From Betaproteobacteria bacterium (GTDB lineage Bacteria > Pseudomonadota > Gammaproteobacteria > Burkholderiales > SG8-41), in contig JACPTK010000123.1 of NCBI GenBank assembly GCA_016192825.1, positions 154,076 through 218,075 of the forward strand: a stretch of DNA of 64,000 nucleotides, given 5' to 3'. The notes beneath the pieces are model-generated. The model was not told where the DNA came from. It worked only from the letters and a program-made list of their open reading frames with translations, and made no database searches. Shown piece by piece: positions 1 to 10,255 of the stretch; positions within the stretch are counted from its first letter, which is position 1; every line of letters starts with the position of its first letter. The translations under genes were made by a program, and so were the position numbers.

Positions 1-168
1 CCCAATGACTTCTCCTGCCTCGCGGAGGTCGAAGATCGACTGCTGCGCTTCCAGGACTACTACGAAAGCATGGCTACGCCCTTCGACTGGCGGTTCACAC
101 GAGATGACCTCGCAAGACTAACCGGAAAGTTCCTGGCCCAACCCTCCACCTTGCGTCTTGCGGCCTGA
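1..168 (+). CDS. IS630-type transposase, C-terminal end only
   Basis: The reading frame is open from the first base of the window to a TGA at 166-168 and gives 55 residues. The stretch resembles the end of IS630-family DDE transposases: a 'LLRFQDYYE' segment, then 'FDWRFTRDDLARL' and a short tail. The catalytic domain lies outside the window, so activity cannot be judged. A half copy of a dispersed palindrome follows at 204-222. Family assignment is from recall of the C-terminal pattern. Confidence 0.6.
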   Translation, partial: PNDFSCLAEVEDRLLRFQDYYESMATPFDWRFTRDDLARLTGKFLAQPSTLRLAA

Positions 169-203
169 CATCATACGTTGCCGAATTTATGAACCAGACT
201 ACT

Positions 204-222
204 AAGCCCGACAGGCTGCTAG
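204..222 (+). repeat. Half copy of the dispersed AGCAGCCTGTCGGACT palindrome
   Basis: The bases read AAGCCCGACAGGCTGCTAG. This is one arm of the palindrome found complete at 42869-42907 and 51454-51492. It sits between the transposase tail and the alcohol dehydrogenase, in 124 bases where I see no gene. Confidence 0.6.
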
Positions 223-292
223 GTGTTGCCCACAGCGCGCGGCCACGGGTCGCATTCCCGCCTGACGGGGCCTCTGCTCCGCCCGCGGCGGG

Positions 293-1402
293 CTACTCCC
301 ACGGTATGAGCGAGGCGTGAATCACGTCCGGCACGCCCTTGCCCCCCACCGAGCGGATGGCGAGATCCACGTCCTTCAGCCCGAAGCGATGGGTAGTCAC
401 TTTCTCCAGCGGGAAGCGCTTCGAGGCAAGTTGCGCCAGCGCAAGCTCGCACGCCTTGTAGCTGTGCCCGCGCGCGCTCTTGATGGTGACGAACTTAACC
501 GTGACCTTTTCGAGCGGGAAATTCGGAAACTCCTTCATCTCGCCCTGCACCACGATCGTCCCGCCCTTGCGCTTTAGCGCATTCACGCCGAGCAGGATCG
601 GGGTCGTCCCCGCGCCCGCGGTGCAGTCGAGCGCGACATCCACGCCCTTGCCGCCCGTGATTTCCATGATGCGCGCGAGCGGATCCTCCTTCTGCACGTC
701 GATCAGATAGTCAGCGCCAAGCTCCCTGGCAACCTTCATGCGCGCGGCATCCTTCGACGTGCCCGTGACGATGATGAGGGAGGCACCCGACTGCTTGCAG
801 ATCACCGTCTGCGACAATCCCTGCTGCCCCGGGCCCTGAATGAGCACGGTGGAGTTGTAGCCGACGCCGCCGTCGAACAGCGACCACTCGACGCCGTTCG
901 CCATGGGGGTCACCAGTCCCGCCAGCTCCGGCGTCACGCCCTTCGGCACTTGGTGCACGACCGCGTTCCACGGGAGGTAAACGTACTGGGCAAAACCACC
1001 CCACAGATGGGGTGCTTTCTCGGCCGAGGTGTAGCCATAGCGGATGCCGTCGGGGTTAGAGCGCCAGTCGGTGTTTTCGCAATGTCGGTACTGGCCGAGG
1101 TGGCACCACTCGCACTTGCCGCACATGACGTAGTGCTCGACGAACACCAGGTCCCCTTCCTTGAAGCCTTTGCGCCGGGTGAACTCGCGCCCCGCCTTGG
1201 CAATGGTGCCGATGTTCTCGTGGCCCATGATCACGGGGGCGCTGGACGGCGGATGCGCGTACAACTTGACGTCGGTGCCGCAAATCCCCGCGACTTCCAT
1301 TTTCAACAACGCACTGTCCGCCGGGATGTCCGGCATCGGAAATTCCCGGAACTCGGTCTTGCTGGGACCCGTTCTTACCGCCGCCTGCACTTTTTCCGCC
1401 AC
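293..1402 (-). CDS. Zinc-dependent alcohol dehydrogenase (MDR family)
   Basis: A 369-residue medium-chain dehydrogenase that probably oxidises an alcohol or polyol with NAD(P). The catalytic zinc site is visible as 'GICGTDVKLY' (Cys about residue 41) and 'GHEN' (about 60). The structural zinc loop has its cysteines in 'CGKCEWCHLGQYRHCEN' near 94-108. The Rossmann domain follows from about 190 ('LIQGPGQQG'). Length is normal. The start has no strong alternative. It is transcribed away from the lipoprotein gene, and substrate cannot be read from sequence. Confidence 0.85.
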   Translation of the reverse strand: MAEKVQAAVRTGPSKTEFREFPMPDIPADSALLKMEVAGICGTDVKLYAHPPSSAPVIMGHENIGTIAKAGREFTRRKGFKEGDLVFVEHYVMCGKCEWCHLGQYRHCENTDWRSNPDGIRYGYTSAEKAPHLWGGFAQYVYLPWNAVVHQVPKGVTPELAGLVTPMANGVEWSLFDGGVGYNSTVLIQGPGQQGLSQTVICKQSGASLIIVTGTSKDAARMKVARELGADYLIDVQKEDPLARIMEITGGKGVDVALDCTAGAGTTPILLGVNALKRKGGTIVVQGEMKEFPNFPLEKVTVKFVTIKSARGHSYKACELALAQLASKRFPLEKVTTHRFGLKDVDLAIRSVGGKGVPDVIHASLIPWE

Positions 1403-1624
1403 GGCTTCTCCTTCGGTTGAATGGCGATTACCGGAGCTATTTTCTCATGCCCGGCGCCCGCCCACCTGCCTCGGGCGGAGGACGGGCGCAAGAGACCGGT
1501 AGCCAGGCGTCTTGACGATCGGGCACGGTGTGGCTCATCCTGTACGAAACAAGGGGCGGGATGCCGCCGCCATCCAATTTGGCGGCACCCGATTGGAAAG
1601 TCGCCAATACAGGAGGGGATAACA

Positions 1625-2227
1625 ATGAAGCGCATGGCCTTCATTACCACCGGGCTGCTGGTTATCGCGTTCACGCTTTTCGGCTGCGCGCAGCAGCCGG
1701 CTGCCCCAACCGGCGCGGGATGGATCACGCTGATTGACGGGCCCAAGGGCCTGGACAACTGGAACCGCCAGGGCACCGCCAATTGGAGGGTGGTTGATGG
1801 CGTTATGCAGGCTGACAGCGCAAAGGGCAACAGCTGGCTGGTTTCGAAGAATTCCTACGCCGACTTTCAACTCCGGGTCGAATTCTGGGCGAGTGACAAC
1901 GCCAACAGCGGCGTCTACCTGCGTTGCAGGGATGCCAAGAAAGTTGCCGTCACCAGCTGCTATGAGGTGAACATCTACGACCGGGCCCCAGACCCGGCGT
2001 TCGGCACCGGCGCCATCGTCCGATTTGCGACGGTACAGGCGATACACAAGGCCGGCGGCAAATGGAATACCTACGAGATCACGGCCAAAGGCACGAAGAT
2101 TACGGCTACGCTTAACGGCGTCCGCACTGTCGAGCTGGATAACAAGAAATACAAGAGCGGCCCGATCGCGCTTCAGTGGTTCGGCGGTGTCGTGAAATTC
2201 CGCAAGGTGCAGATCAGGCCGCTATAG
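1625..2227 (+). CDS. DUF1080 (3-keto-disaccharide hydrolase-like) lipoprotein
   Basis: A 200-residue exported lipoprotein. The ATG at 1625 is chosen because a strong ribosome site (AGGAGGGGA) precedes it and because the protein then opens with a lipoprotein signal ending in 'LFGC' (Cys about 20). The body looks like the DUF1080 jelly-roll, with 'NWRVVDGVMQAD', 'NSGVYLR' and 'WNTYEITAKG' motifs. Members of this family bind or cleave sugars; the substrate here is unknown. The TAG stop overlaps a dispersed palindrome arm. Confidence 0.75.
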   Translation: MKRMAFITTGLLVIAFTLFGCAQQPAAPTGAGWITLIDGPKGLDNWNRQGTANWRVVDGVMQADSAKGNSWLVSKNSYADFQLRVEFWASDNANSGVYLRCRDAKKVAVTSCYEVNIYDRAPDPAFGTGAIVRFATVQAIHKAGGKWNTYEITAKGTKITATLNGVRTVELDNKKYKSGPIALQWFGGVVKFRKVQIRPL

Positions 2228-2244
2228 CAGCCTGTCCGACTTGG
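2225..2244 (+). repeat. Half copy of the dispersed palindrome at a stop codon
   Basis: TAGCAGCCTGTCCGACTTGG begins with the TAG stop of the DUF1080 gene and matches the left arm of the complete palindromes elsewhere in the window with one extra change. It may act as part of a 3' end. The rest of the spacer to 2411 shows no gene. Confidence 0.55.
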
Positions 2245-2411
2245 GATTCCGGCAGTCTGGCAAAACCCACGTGCTTATCGTGGGCATCATCGGCGGTCCC
2301 CTCACCGTTTTTGCGACTTCGCCGTTGACAGCCATGCAGCCCAGGCTCACGATAATCCGGTCATCGTGCGAGACCAGTCCGTAAACCTCACGGACGACAG
2401 GAGGTGTCTTC

Positions 2412-3326
2412 ATGACGGTTCAGGAAGCCAGGACGAAGCCACGGCTGGCGATCATGAACGCGGTGCACGACCTGCCCGTGCTGGTCGCCCGCGACAAGGG
2501 GTTCTTCAAGGACGAGGGGCTGGACATCGAGTTCGTGACGACGCCGGGCATGGCCCAGGTCGCAACCTCCCACTCCGTCAAGTTCGATACGGTATTCGAC
2601 CGCCCGCTCGACTCGGTCTACAACGACGGCGGCATCGATCAGTACCGCATGTGCGAATGGGGCATCATGAAGCGCGCCGTCGAGGCGGACTGCGCGGGGC
2701 TGCGGCGGCGCAAGATCGTGGCTCTCGGCGCTTCGATGTCGATGTTCGCCATCGCCGTCGCCCGCGACTCCAAGTACTACGAGCCCGAGATGCTCAAGGA
2801 CAAGGAGATCGCGGTGACGCCGAACAACGGCTCGCACTTCACCACGCTCAAGATGATGGAAGGGTTCCTGAAGCAGGAGCACGTCAAGACGACCCACGCC
2901 GGCTCCATGCCGAAGCGCATCGAGGCGTTGAAGCAGGGCAAGGTCGCGGCCGTGAGCCTGATGGAGCCCTGGATCAGCGTGGCGCAGAAGATGGGCCTGC
3001 GCATCCTGATCGAATCGCACTCGACCCGCAGCGAGGCAGCCAGCGACGATCTCGACGGCAAGACGCTGGCGGCGATGTTCCGGGCCCAGGCGCGGGCGGT
3101 CAAGGAGATCGAAAAGGACCCCACGCCGTACGTGCACTACTTCGTGCGCGAAACCGGCGGGCTCCTGGAGCCGCACGAGTTCCAGTCCTGGCGCCTGCTG
3201 CACGCCGCGCCGCAGCCCTACACGCGCGAGCGCTGGGACGACACCTACAACTGGTCGGTCAAGTGGAACATGACCGTGCCCGGCGCGACCTACGAGAACA
3301 TCGTCGATAACCGCGCCTGGCAGTAG
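2412..3326 (+). CDS. NMT1/SsuA-like ABC substrate-binding protein without a signal peptide
   Basis: A 304-residue protein of the family that binds sulfonates, nitrate or pyrimidine precursors. The N-terminus has the family opening 'DLPVLVARDKGFFKDEGLD'. The middle has 'VTPNNGSHFTTLKMMEGF' and 'RIEALKQGKVAAVSLMEP', typical of the ligand cleft. AGGAGG lies just upstream of the ATG at 2412. No signal peptide or lipobox is visible and no permease or ATPase gene is near, so it may be a cytoplasmic binding protein or an orphan. Ligand unknown. Confidence 0.7.
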   Translation: MTVQEARTKPRLAIMNAVHDLPVLVARDKGFFKDEGLDIEFVTTPGMAQVATSHSVKFDTVFDRPLDSVYNDGGIDQYRMCEWGIMKRAVEADCAGLRRRKIVALGASMSMFAIAVARDSKYYEPEMLKDKEIAVTPNNGSHFTTLKMMEGFLKQEHVKTTHAGSMPKRIEALKQGKVAAVSLMEPWISVAQKMGLRILIESHSTRSEAASDDLDGKTLAAMFRAQARAVKEIEKDPTPYVHYFVRETGGLLEPHEFQSWRLLHAAPQPYTRERWDDTYNWSVKWNMTVPGATYENIVDNRAWQ

Positions 3327-3345
3327 CGCGCCTCGCCCGGAACGG

Positions 3346-3382
3346 CGTGAATCGTGATTCGTGAGTCGTGAGTCGTGATTCG
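3346..3382 (+). repeat. Iterated-word array (CGTGATTCGTGAGT)
   Basis: Five near copies of the word CGTGA(A/T)T / CGTGAGT follow one another between the NMT1-like gene and the 3' end of uvrB. A 32-base block here (3339-3370) is identical to 42188-42219, 39 kb away. No reverse-complement arm is seen within the spacer. Confidence 0.8.
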
Positions 3383-3426
3383 CCCTTGAAATTCTCCCCT
3401 CCTCCGGCAGAGGGGAGTACAACCGG

Positions 3427-5499
<2,073 letters not shown>

Positions 5500-5673
5500 G
5501 GAATTCGGGCGCAGATTAACTGGTCATTGTCCCACAGCGACACGCTCCGCCACCAGCGCACTGGCGGCAGAGCGTGAACGTACGCATCGGCATTACTTCA
5601 AGGCTCCCTAACAGGTAAAATAACCCATACTGAAAATCCCCCGCCGCTCTGCCACGAGCTCCCACCTGAAAAA

Positions 5674-6879
5674 ATGAGCCACTCCCTGCTCGCGGGCGTC
5701 GAAATGGCGCCGCGCGACCCGATTCTGGGTGTCACCGAAGCCTTCAACGCGGACACCCATCCCAACAAGGTCAATCTGGGCGTCGGCGTCTATTACGACG
5801 ACAACGGCAAGGTGCCCGTCCTCGAGTGCGTCCGGCGCGCCGAGCAGAAGCTCGCCGAGACACCGCTACCGCGGAACTATTTGCCGATCGACGGCATCCC
5901 GGCCTATGACCGGGCGGTGCAGGAGCTGCTGTTCGGGAAGGACAGCCCGGCCCTGCGCGATCGAAGGATCGTGACGGTCCAGACCCTCGGCGGCACCGGG
6001 GGGCTGAAGGTCGGCGCCGACCTGCTGCACCGGCTGAACGGCAAGGCCCCGCTCTGGATCAGCGACCCGAGCTGGGAAAACCACCAGGCGCTCTTCGACT
6101 ACGCCGGGTTCAAGGTCCAAGCCTACCCGTATTACGACGCCGCAACCCACGGCGTGAAGTTCGACGCCATGATCGGCGCCCTGAAGAAGCTGCCCGCGGG
6201 GGCCATCGCGATCCTGCATGCCTGCTGCCACAACCCGACCGGCGTGGACCTGTCGCCCGAGCAATGGCAAGGGGTCATCGAGGTCGTCAACGCGCGCGGC
6301 ATCGTGCCGTTTCTCGACATCGCCTACCAGGGCTTCGCCGAAGGCCTCGACGCCGATGCCGCGGTGGTGCGCCGCTTCGCGCAGTCCTGCCCGGTCGTGC
6401 TCGTGTCGAGCTCGTTCTCGAAATCCCTGTCCCTCTACGGGGAACGGGTGGGCGCGTTCTCGCTCGTCGCCGAAACCGCGGATGAGGCAGCGCGCGTGTT
6501 GAGCCAGTTGAAGCGCGTGATCCGCACCAATTACTCCAACCCCCCGACGCACGGCGGACAGGCGGTGACGACGGTATTGACCACGCCGGAGCTGCGCGCG
6601 CTTTGGGAAAAGGAGCTGGGCGGCATGCGCGAGCGCATCAAGACGATGCGCCGCCAGCTGGTCGAGAGCATCCGCGCGGCCCGCTCGGACTTCGACTTCA
6701 GCTTCGTGGTGCGCCAGCGCGGGCTGTTTTCCTACTCCGGCCTCAACAAGGACCAGGTGCGGCGCCTGCGCGAGGAATATTCGCTCTACGCCATCGACAG
6801 CGGCCGCATCTGCGTCGCCGCGCTCAATTCGCGCAACGTGGACTACGTGGCCCGCGCGATCGCCAGCGTGCTGGTATGA
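5674..6879 (+). CDS. Aromatic/aspartate aminotransferase, class I PLP
   Basis: A 401-residue PLP-dependent aminotransferase of the AspC/TyrB group, moving amino groups between aspartate or aromatic amino acids and 2-oxoglutarate in the cytoplasm. It has the family opening 'DPILGVTEAFNADTHPNKVNLGVGVY', here summarised from residues 14-40. 'CCHNPTGVD' carries the substrate-binding Asn. The PLP lysine is in 'SSSFSKSLSLYGERVG'. The C-terminal 'GRICVAALN' contains the carboxylate-binding Arg. It shares a divergent promoter region (5500-5673) with uvrB. AspC versus TyrB cannot be settled. Confidence 0.92.
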   Translation: MSHSLLAGVEMAPRDPILGVTEAFNADTHPNKVNLGVGVYYDDNGKVPVLECVRRAEQKLAETPLPRNYLPIDGIPAYDRAVQELLFGKDSPALRDRRIVTVQTLGGTGGLKVGADLLHRLNGKAPLWISDPSWENHQALFDYAGFKVQAYPYYDAATHGVKFDAMIGALKKLPAGAIAILHACCHNPTGVDLSPEQWQGVIEVVNARGIVPFLDIAYQGFAEGLDADAAVVRRFAQSCPVVLVSSSFSKSLSLYGERVGAFSLVAETADEAARVLSQLKRVIRTNYSNPPTHGGQAVTTVLTTPELRALWEKELGGMRERIKTMRRQLVESIRAARSDFDFSFVVRQRGLFSYSGLNKDQVRRLREEYSLYAIDSGRICVAALNSRNVDYVARAIASVLV

Positions 6880-6910
6880 AATCCGTGCGGTGACGTCGCG
6901 CGGATTTCAT
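6876..6910. terminator. Bidirectional terminator between convergent genes
   Basis: A perfect 10-bp inverted repeat, ATGAAATCCG and CGGATTTCAT, with a 15-base loop, followed on the plus strand by a T-rich run (TTCTTCTCTTCTTCC). It encloses the stop codons of both the aminotransferase and the AsmA-like gene, so it can end transcription from both sides. Confidence 0.75.
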
Positions 6911-8268
6911 TTCTTCTCTTCTTCCTTCTTCCCGAACAGACCCTCGGTCCACTGCCCGATCTTGGCGCCGACCGAGGTGCCGAGTCCCGGTCCAAGAATC
7001 GCCGTGCCGGCGGCCGCGCCCGCCAGGGTCCCGGTGGTTGGATACAGCAGCGGGCTCTGCACGGTGCCGGCGACGTTCAACGGGACGCTGGCTGCGCTCA
7101 CGCTTCCGGCCTTCACGTTGGCGTTGATGCGGCCCGTGAGCTCCTGCTTGGGCGAGATCGTGACGTTGCCGTCGGCGGCGAGCGCGCCGGAGACGACGTC
7201 GAGCTTGGTGAAGCGCGAGGTGCCCCGGTCGTGGACCAGGTGGCCCGTCAGCTTGTCAAAGCGGGTCTCGCCCCCGGTCGGCTCGTTCTTCCTGAGCAGG
7301 GACGTCGCCGCCTTCTTGACGTCCACGCCATAGACCACGCCGTTCCGCACATCGAAGGGCGTTTCCAGCCGCAACGCGTTTGCGAGTTGACCGGCGTCGC
7401 GCGCGCTCGCCGAGAACACCGGCTTCGCGTTGAGCCTGCCGCTCACCCGCGCGTCCCTGGAAAACAGCGGCACCAGGTTCTTGAGCTCGACCTGGTTCAC
7501 GTCGAAGCTGCCCTTCACCTGCACCCCCTTCTGCCACGCGGCGCTGGCCTTGCCCGCAACCGTCCCGCCGTAGAGCCTGGCGCGCACCTGATCGAGCGCG
7601 GCATCCTTCAGCGTCGCCACGCCCTTGACCGTCAGCTCGTCGAAGTGGATCGGCGGTCCCACGGGAAGCGTCCAGCCCTTTGCCACGGCATCGATCAGGT
7701 AGTTCGACTTGTCGGGCTTGATGAACGCCTTGAGCTTGCCGTCCTGGGTTTCGATCGAGGCGCTCTCGGGATTGCCGTCACTCGTGAGGCTCACCTTGGC
7801 GTCGAACGGCCCGAATGTGGCTTTTTGCAGCTTCACCACCGCGTCATCGAGCCGGATGCTTTCCACGCGCACCGGCGGCGGCCCGGCCGGCTCCTTGGCT
7901 TTGCCGGGCGCGGGTTTGGTCCAGGCCGGAATCTTGTCGATCGCTTTCTGCGTCAGCACGAGCCGCTCGATCTCGATGCTCTTGATGACCTTGGTCGAGC
8001 TGAGCAGCGACCACAGATCGGGGGTCACCGTGACCTTGCCGACCTTGATGTCGTCGGTCTTGCCCACGGTGACGCCGCTCACCGTCACGTGCGGCAGCGG
8101 CAGACCGCCGGCACGGAGGCTACCGATCTTCACCGGCTCCTTGATCCTCGCCGAAATCTCCTGTTCGATGCGCGGAATGTAGTCGTCCAGGGAAATGAAC
8201 AGCGGGACGACGGCAAGGATCAGGATGATCGTGCCGAGGGCGATGCCAACCCACTTTAACCACTTCAT
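6907..8268 (-). CDS. AsmA-like membrane-anchored protein
   Basis: A 453-residue protein with one N-terminal membrane segment (residues about 5-27, 'WVGIALGTIILILAVVPLF') followed by a long periplasmic beta-rich region of AsmA/TamB type. The family motifs 'GSLRAGGLPLPHVTVSGVTVG' (about 48-68) and a C-terminal 'GTVQSPLLYPTTGTLAGAA' are visible. AsmA-like proteins are thought to take part in outer-membrane lipid transport or assembly. It ends in a charged tail (KKEEEKK). It is encoded opposite the tRNA that lies upstream. Confidence 0.75.
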   Translation of the reverse strand: MKWLKWVGIALGTIILILAVVPLFISLDDYIPRIEQEISARIKEPVKIGSLRAGGLPLPHVTVSGVTVGKTDDIKVGKVTVTPDLWSLLSSTKVIKSIEIERLVLTQKAIDKIPAWTKPAPGKAKEPAGPPPVRVESIRLDDAVVKLQKATFGPFDAKVSLTSDGNPESASIETQDGKLKAFIKPDKSNYLIDAVAKGWTLPVGPPIHFDELTVKGVATLKDAALDQVRARLYGGTVAGKASAAWQKGVQVKGSFDVNQVELKNLVPLFSRDARVSGRLNAKPVFSASARDAGQLANALRLETPFDVRNGVVYGVDVKKAATSLLRKNEPTGGETRFDKLTGHLVHDRGTSRFTKLDVVSGALAADGNVTISPKQELTGRINANVKAGSVSAASVPLNVAGTVQSPLLYPTTGTLAGAAAGTAILGPGLGTSVGAKIGQWTEGLFGKKEEEKK

Positions 8269-8372
8269 AAATTTGAAAAATCCGGCGAAAAACGTTGACC
8301 CGAAGTGGGCGTATCCATTAATATTATGCGCCTTTTCAAGGCGGCAACACTGAGCTTTGGAGGCCGGATTTT

Positions 8373-8668
8373 TCCCCGATAGCTCAGTTGGTAGAGCGAC
8401 GGACTGTCAAATGGCAGCATCACGGGGAAACCCGTGAAGGAAAATCGGGTGAACTCAGGGAATGTCCTTCGGGAAGAATCCTGAGCCAAGCCCGCCGAAG
8501 GGCAATCAGTAGGCGGGAAGGTGCAGAGACTAGGGGGTGAGCAGCCCAGGCAATAAGCCCCCATCAGCGCCCGACACCCTAACGGATAATGCCGAGGGTG
8601 ATGAGATAGTCCAACGCGCAAGCGTTGTAATCCGCAGGTCGCTGGTTCGAGCCCAGCTCGGGGAGCCA
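8373..8668 (+). tRNA. tRNA-Asn(GTT) interrupted by a group I intron
   Basis: The exons at 8373-8407 and 8628-8668 join to a perfect 76-base tRNA. The acceptor arms are TCCCCGA / TCGGGGA, the D stem is GCTC/GAGC and the T stem is GCTGG/CCAGC. The discriminator is G and CCA is encoded. The joined anticodon loop reads CTGTTAA, giving anticodon GTT (Asn). The intron lies between bases 35 and 36, inside the anticodon. Ordinary tRNA finders that do not model bacterial introns may miss this gene. Confidence 0.93.
8408..8627 (+). ncRNA. Self-splicing group I intron in tRNA-Asn
   Basis: A 220-base intron. P1: exon CTGT pairs with GGCAG (8413-8417), placing the required U-G wobble at the 5' splice site. 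P2 is a perfect hairpin CACGGG-GAAA-CCCGTG at 8421-8436. P7 strands are GACTA (8528-8532, within GCAGAGACTAG) and TAGTC (8607-8611, within GATAGTCC), the classic group I core words. P9 is AACGC-GCAA-GCGTT at 8613-8626, and the intron ends with G (8627). There is no homing endonuclease. Size and site resemble the Azoarcus tRNA-Ile intron (subgroup IC3). Confidence 0.92.
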
Positions 8669-8673
8669 ACAGC

Positions 8674-8704
8674 AAATCGGCCACGCCGCATGCGTGGCCG
8701 ATTT
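8674..8704 (+). terminator. Rho-independent terminator after tRNA-Asn
   Basis: A 13-bp perfect stem, AAATCGGCCACGC and GCGTGGCCGATTT, closes a CGCAT loop. It begins five bases after the tRNA CCA and ends in a short T run (TTTCTTT). Confidence 0.85.
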
Positions 8705-8855
8705 CTTTGGATACCGGTGCCAGACCGCGCTTGCAGTCCGTGTTGCCGGGCGGCCGGGTAAATGCCCCGCCGCGCCCGCAGCCCCTCATGAGCCGAACCA
8801 GGGTCTTCGAAGTGGCCGGTTCGCTTGCCTTCTGGACAGGCAGGCGTCGCTTTAC

Positions 8856-9902
8856 TTATACCAGTGCGTCAAGCAGAGCCATCGATTGAACCGTGGCGAG
8901 GCCCAGCTTGAGCGGCATTGCAGACGCCTTCCGGTCGGATTCGGCCAGCTCGCTAGAAGGAAACACGGCCACATCATGCAACCCGACGTCCTTCACAAGC
9001 TCGATATCCCTGACGAACAGTATCGCCGCCGCGGGAAGCGGCGTCGCATCGGGGTGGACCAGATACCACACCCGTTCGAGGCTCGGCACCTGCGCGTCCA
9101 CGGCGACCAGCGATCCCGCCGAAACGAAGGGTTCCGCGACCGCCGTCGGCAGCAGCGCGACGCCCAGCCCGGCGACCGCGCCTTCGGCCACCGCCTCGTC
9201 GCTTTCCAGTTCGGCACGTATGCGCAGGGCGCAATCCACGCGTTTTAGCAGCTCCTCGAGCATGCTGCGCGTTCCGGAACCAGCTGCCGGCACCACGAAG
9301 CTCTCGCCCCCGAGTATGGACAGTGACACGTCGGCTCGTCCGGCCAGGGAATGCGTCGGGCCGCAGTAGAACCAGAGATATTCCGTTGCCAGCAGATACG
9401 CTTTCATGCCGCAGGCAATGTCGGGCAGCGTCAAGATGAAGAGATGATCTTCATGCGCGGCGAGCCGCTGCCTCAGTTCGGCGCAATTTCCGACATTCAA
9501 GCTCGCCTGGACGCCAGGGTGACGCGCGCAAAACGAAGCGAGCATGCGCGCGGCGAGCTTGCGCGCCCCTGTCAATGCCGCGATGCGCAAGGTATCGGCG
9601 TGACCGGCGCGCAGGGCCGCAAGCCGCGACTCCGTGCGCAACAGCAACTCGATGAGTTCTTCGCATGCCGAGAGCAGCTCGCGCCCGGCAGTCGTGAGAT
9701 GGAGCTGCCGACCGCGCTGTTCGAAGAGCTGCAGATCCAGCGTTTCCGCGAGCTTCTTGAGCTGGATTGAAACCGTCGGCTGCGCGAGATGCAGCGCATC
9801 GGCTGCCTTGGTCACGCTGCCGTGGCGGGCGACCGCCTCGAACACCATCAGTTGCGGAAACAATCCGTGCCTGAAGTACCGGCGCAGCGCGGTGCGAGGC
9901 AT
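8856..9902 (-). CDS. LysR-family transcriptional regulator (CbbR-like)
   Basis: A 348-residue LysR regulator. The ATG at 9902 is chosen because GGAGGGGCAGG lies just upstream; the 52 residues before it read as non-family sequence. The winged helix-turn-helix is at about 15-75 ('VTKAADALHLAQPTVSIQLKK'). The effector domain has 'GTRSMLEELLKR' and 'GLGVALLPTAVA' as in CbbR-type regulators. It is divergent from the universal-stress island. An inverted repeat at 10105-10158 lies in the shared spacer, so it may control that island. Confidence 0.88.
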   Translation of the reverse strand: MPRTALRRYFRHGLFPQLMVFEAVARHGSVTKAADALHLAQPTVSIQLKKLAETLDLQLFEQRGRQLHLTTAGRELLSACEELIELLLRTESRLAALRAGHADTLRIAALTGARKLAARMLASFCARHPGVQASLNVGNCAELRQRLAAHEDHLFILTLPDIACGMKAYLLATEYLWFYCGPTHSLAGRADVSLSILGGESFVVPAAGSGTRSMLEELLKRVDCALRIRAELESDEAVAEGAVAGLGVALLPTAVAEPFVSAGSLVAVDAQVPSLERVWYLVHPDATPLPAAAILFVRDIELVKDVGLHDVAVFPSSELAESDRKASAMPLKLGLATVQSMALLDALV

Positions 9903-10104
9903 CCTGCCCCTCCAATTGACGCTTGAGTCCGGCGCACCAAGCGCCGGGCCCGAGGTCTCGCTTACAGCTTTGCGCTGCCAGGAAAACCGGAGAGATAGAT
10001 TCTCTCGAGCTGTCGGCTTTCCCGCGGAGGAAGCTACTCCCCACCGGGACGCCCACATCGTACTCGAGCCAGCGCGGCATCACAAGGCCGAGTTCATTGC
10101 CTTT

Positions 10105-10158
10105 TGCAATGGATTGGACCGGGATAGATCGTCTTGGGCCGCCGCACAATCCATTGCA
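10105..10158. promoter_or_regulatory. 12-bp inverted repeat between LysR and usp genes
   Basis: TGCAATGGATTG at 10105-10116 and its exact reverse complement CAATCCATTGCA at 10147-10158 are 30 bases apart. They lie in the 353-base spacer between the LysR gene and the first usp gene. It could be a pair of operator half sites or an RNA hairpin. The rest of the spacer (9903-10255) shows no gene. Confidence 0.5.
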
Positions 10159-10255
10159 CCGGACAATGGCGCGATCACAAATCGTCATTTTTCATCCCCC
10201 CGTCGAAGTCGCACGATGCATCCGACGACAAAAGCACGGCGTGGGAATCGAAGTC

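Noticed and set aside
5500..5673. LexA box in the uvrB spacer
   Set aside because: I looked for CTGT-N8-ACAG and saw no convincing match.
8537..8761. Short ORFs across the tRNA-Asn intron
   Set aside because: They overlap the intron core and tRNA exons and have no ribosome site or family resemblance. No homing endonuclease is encoded.
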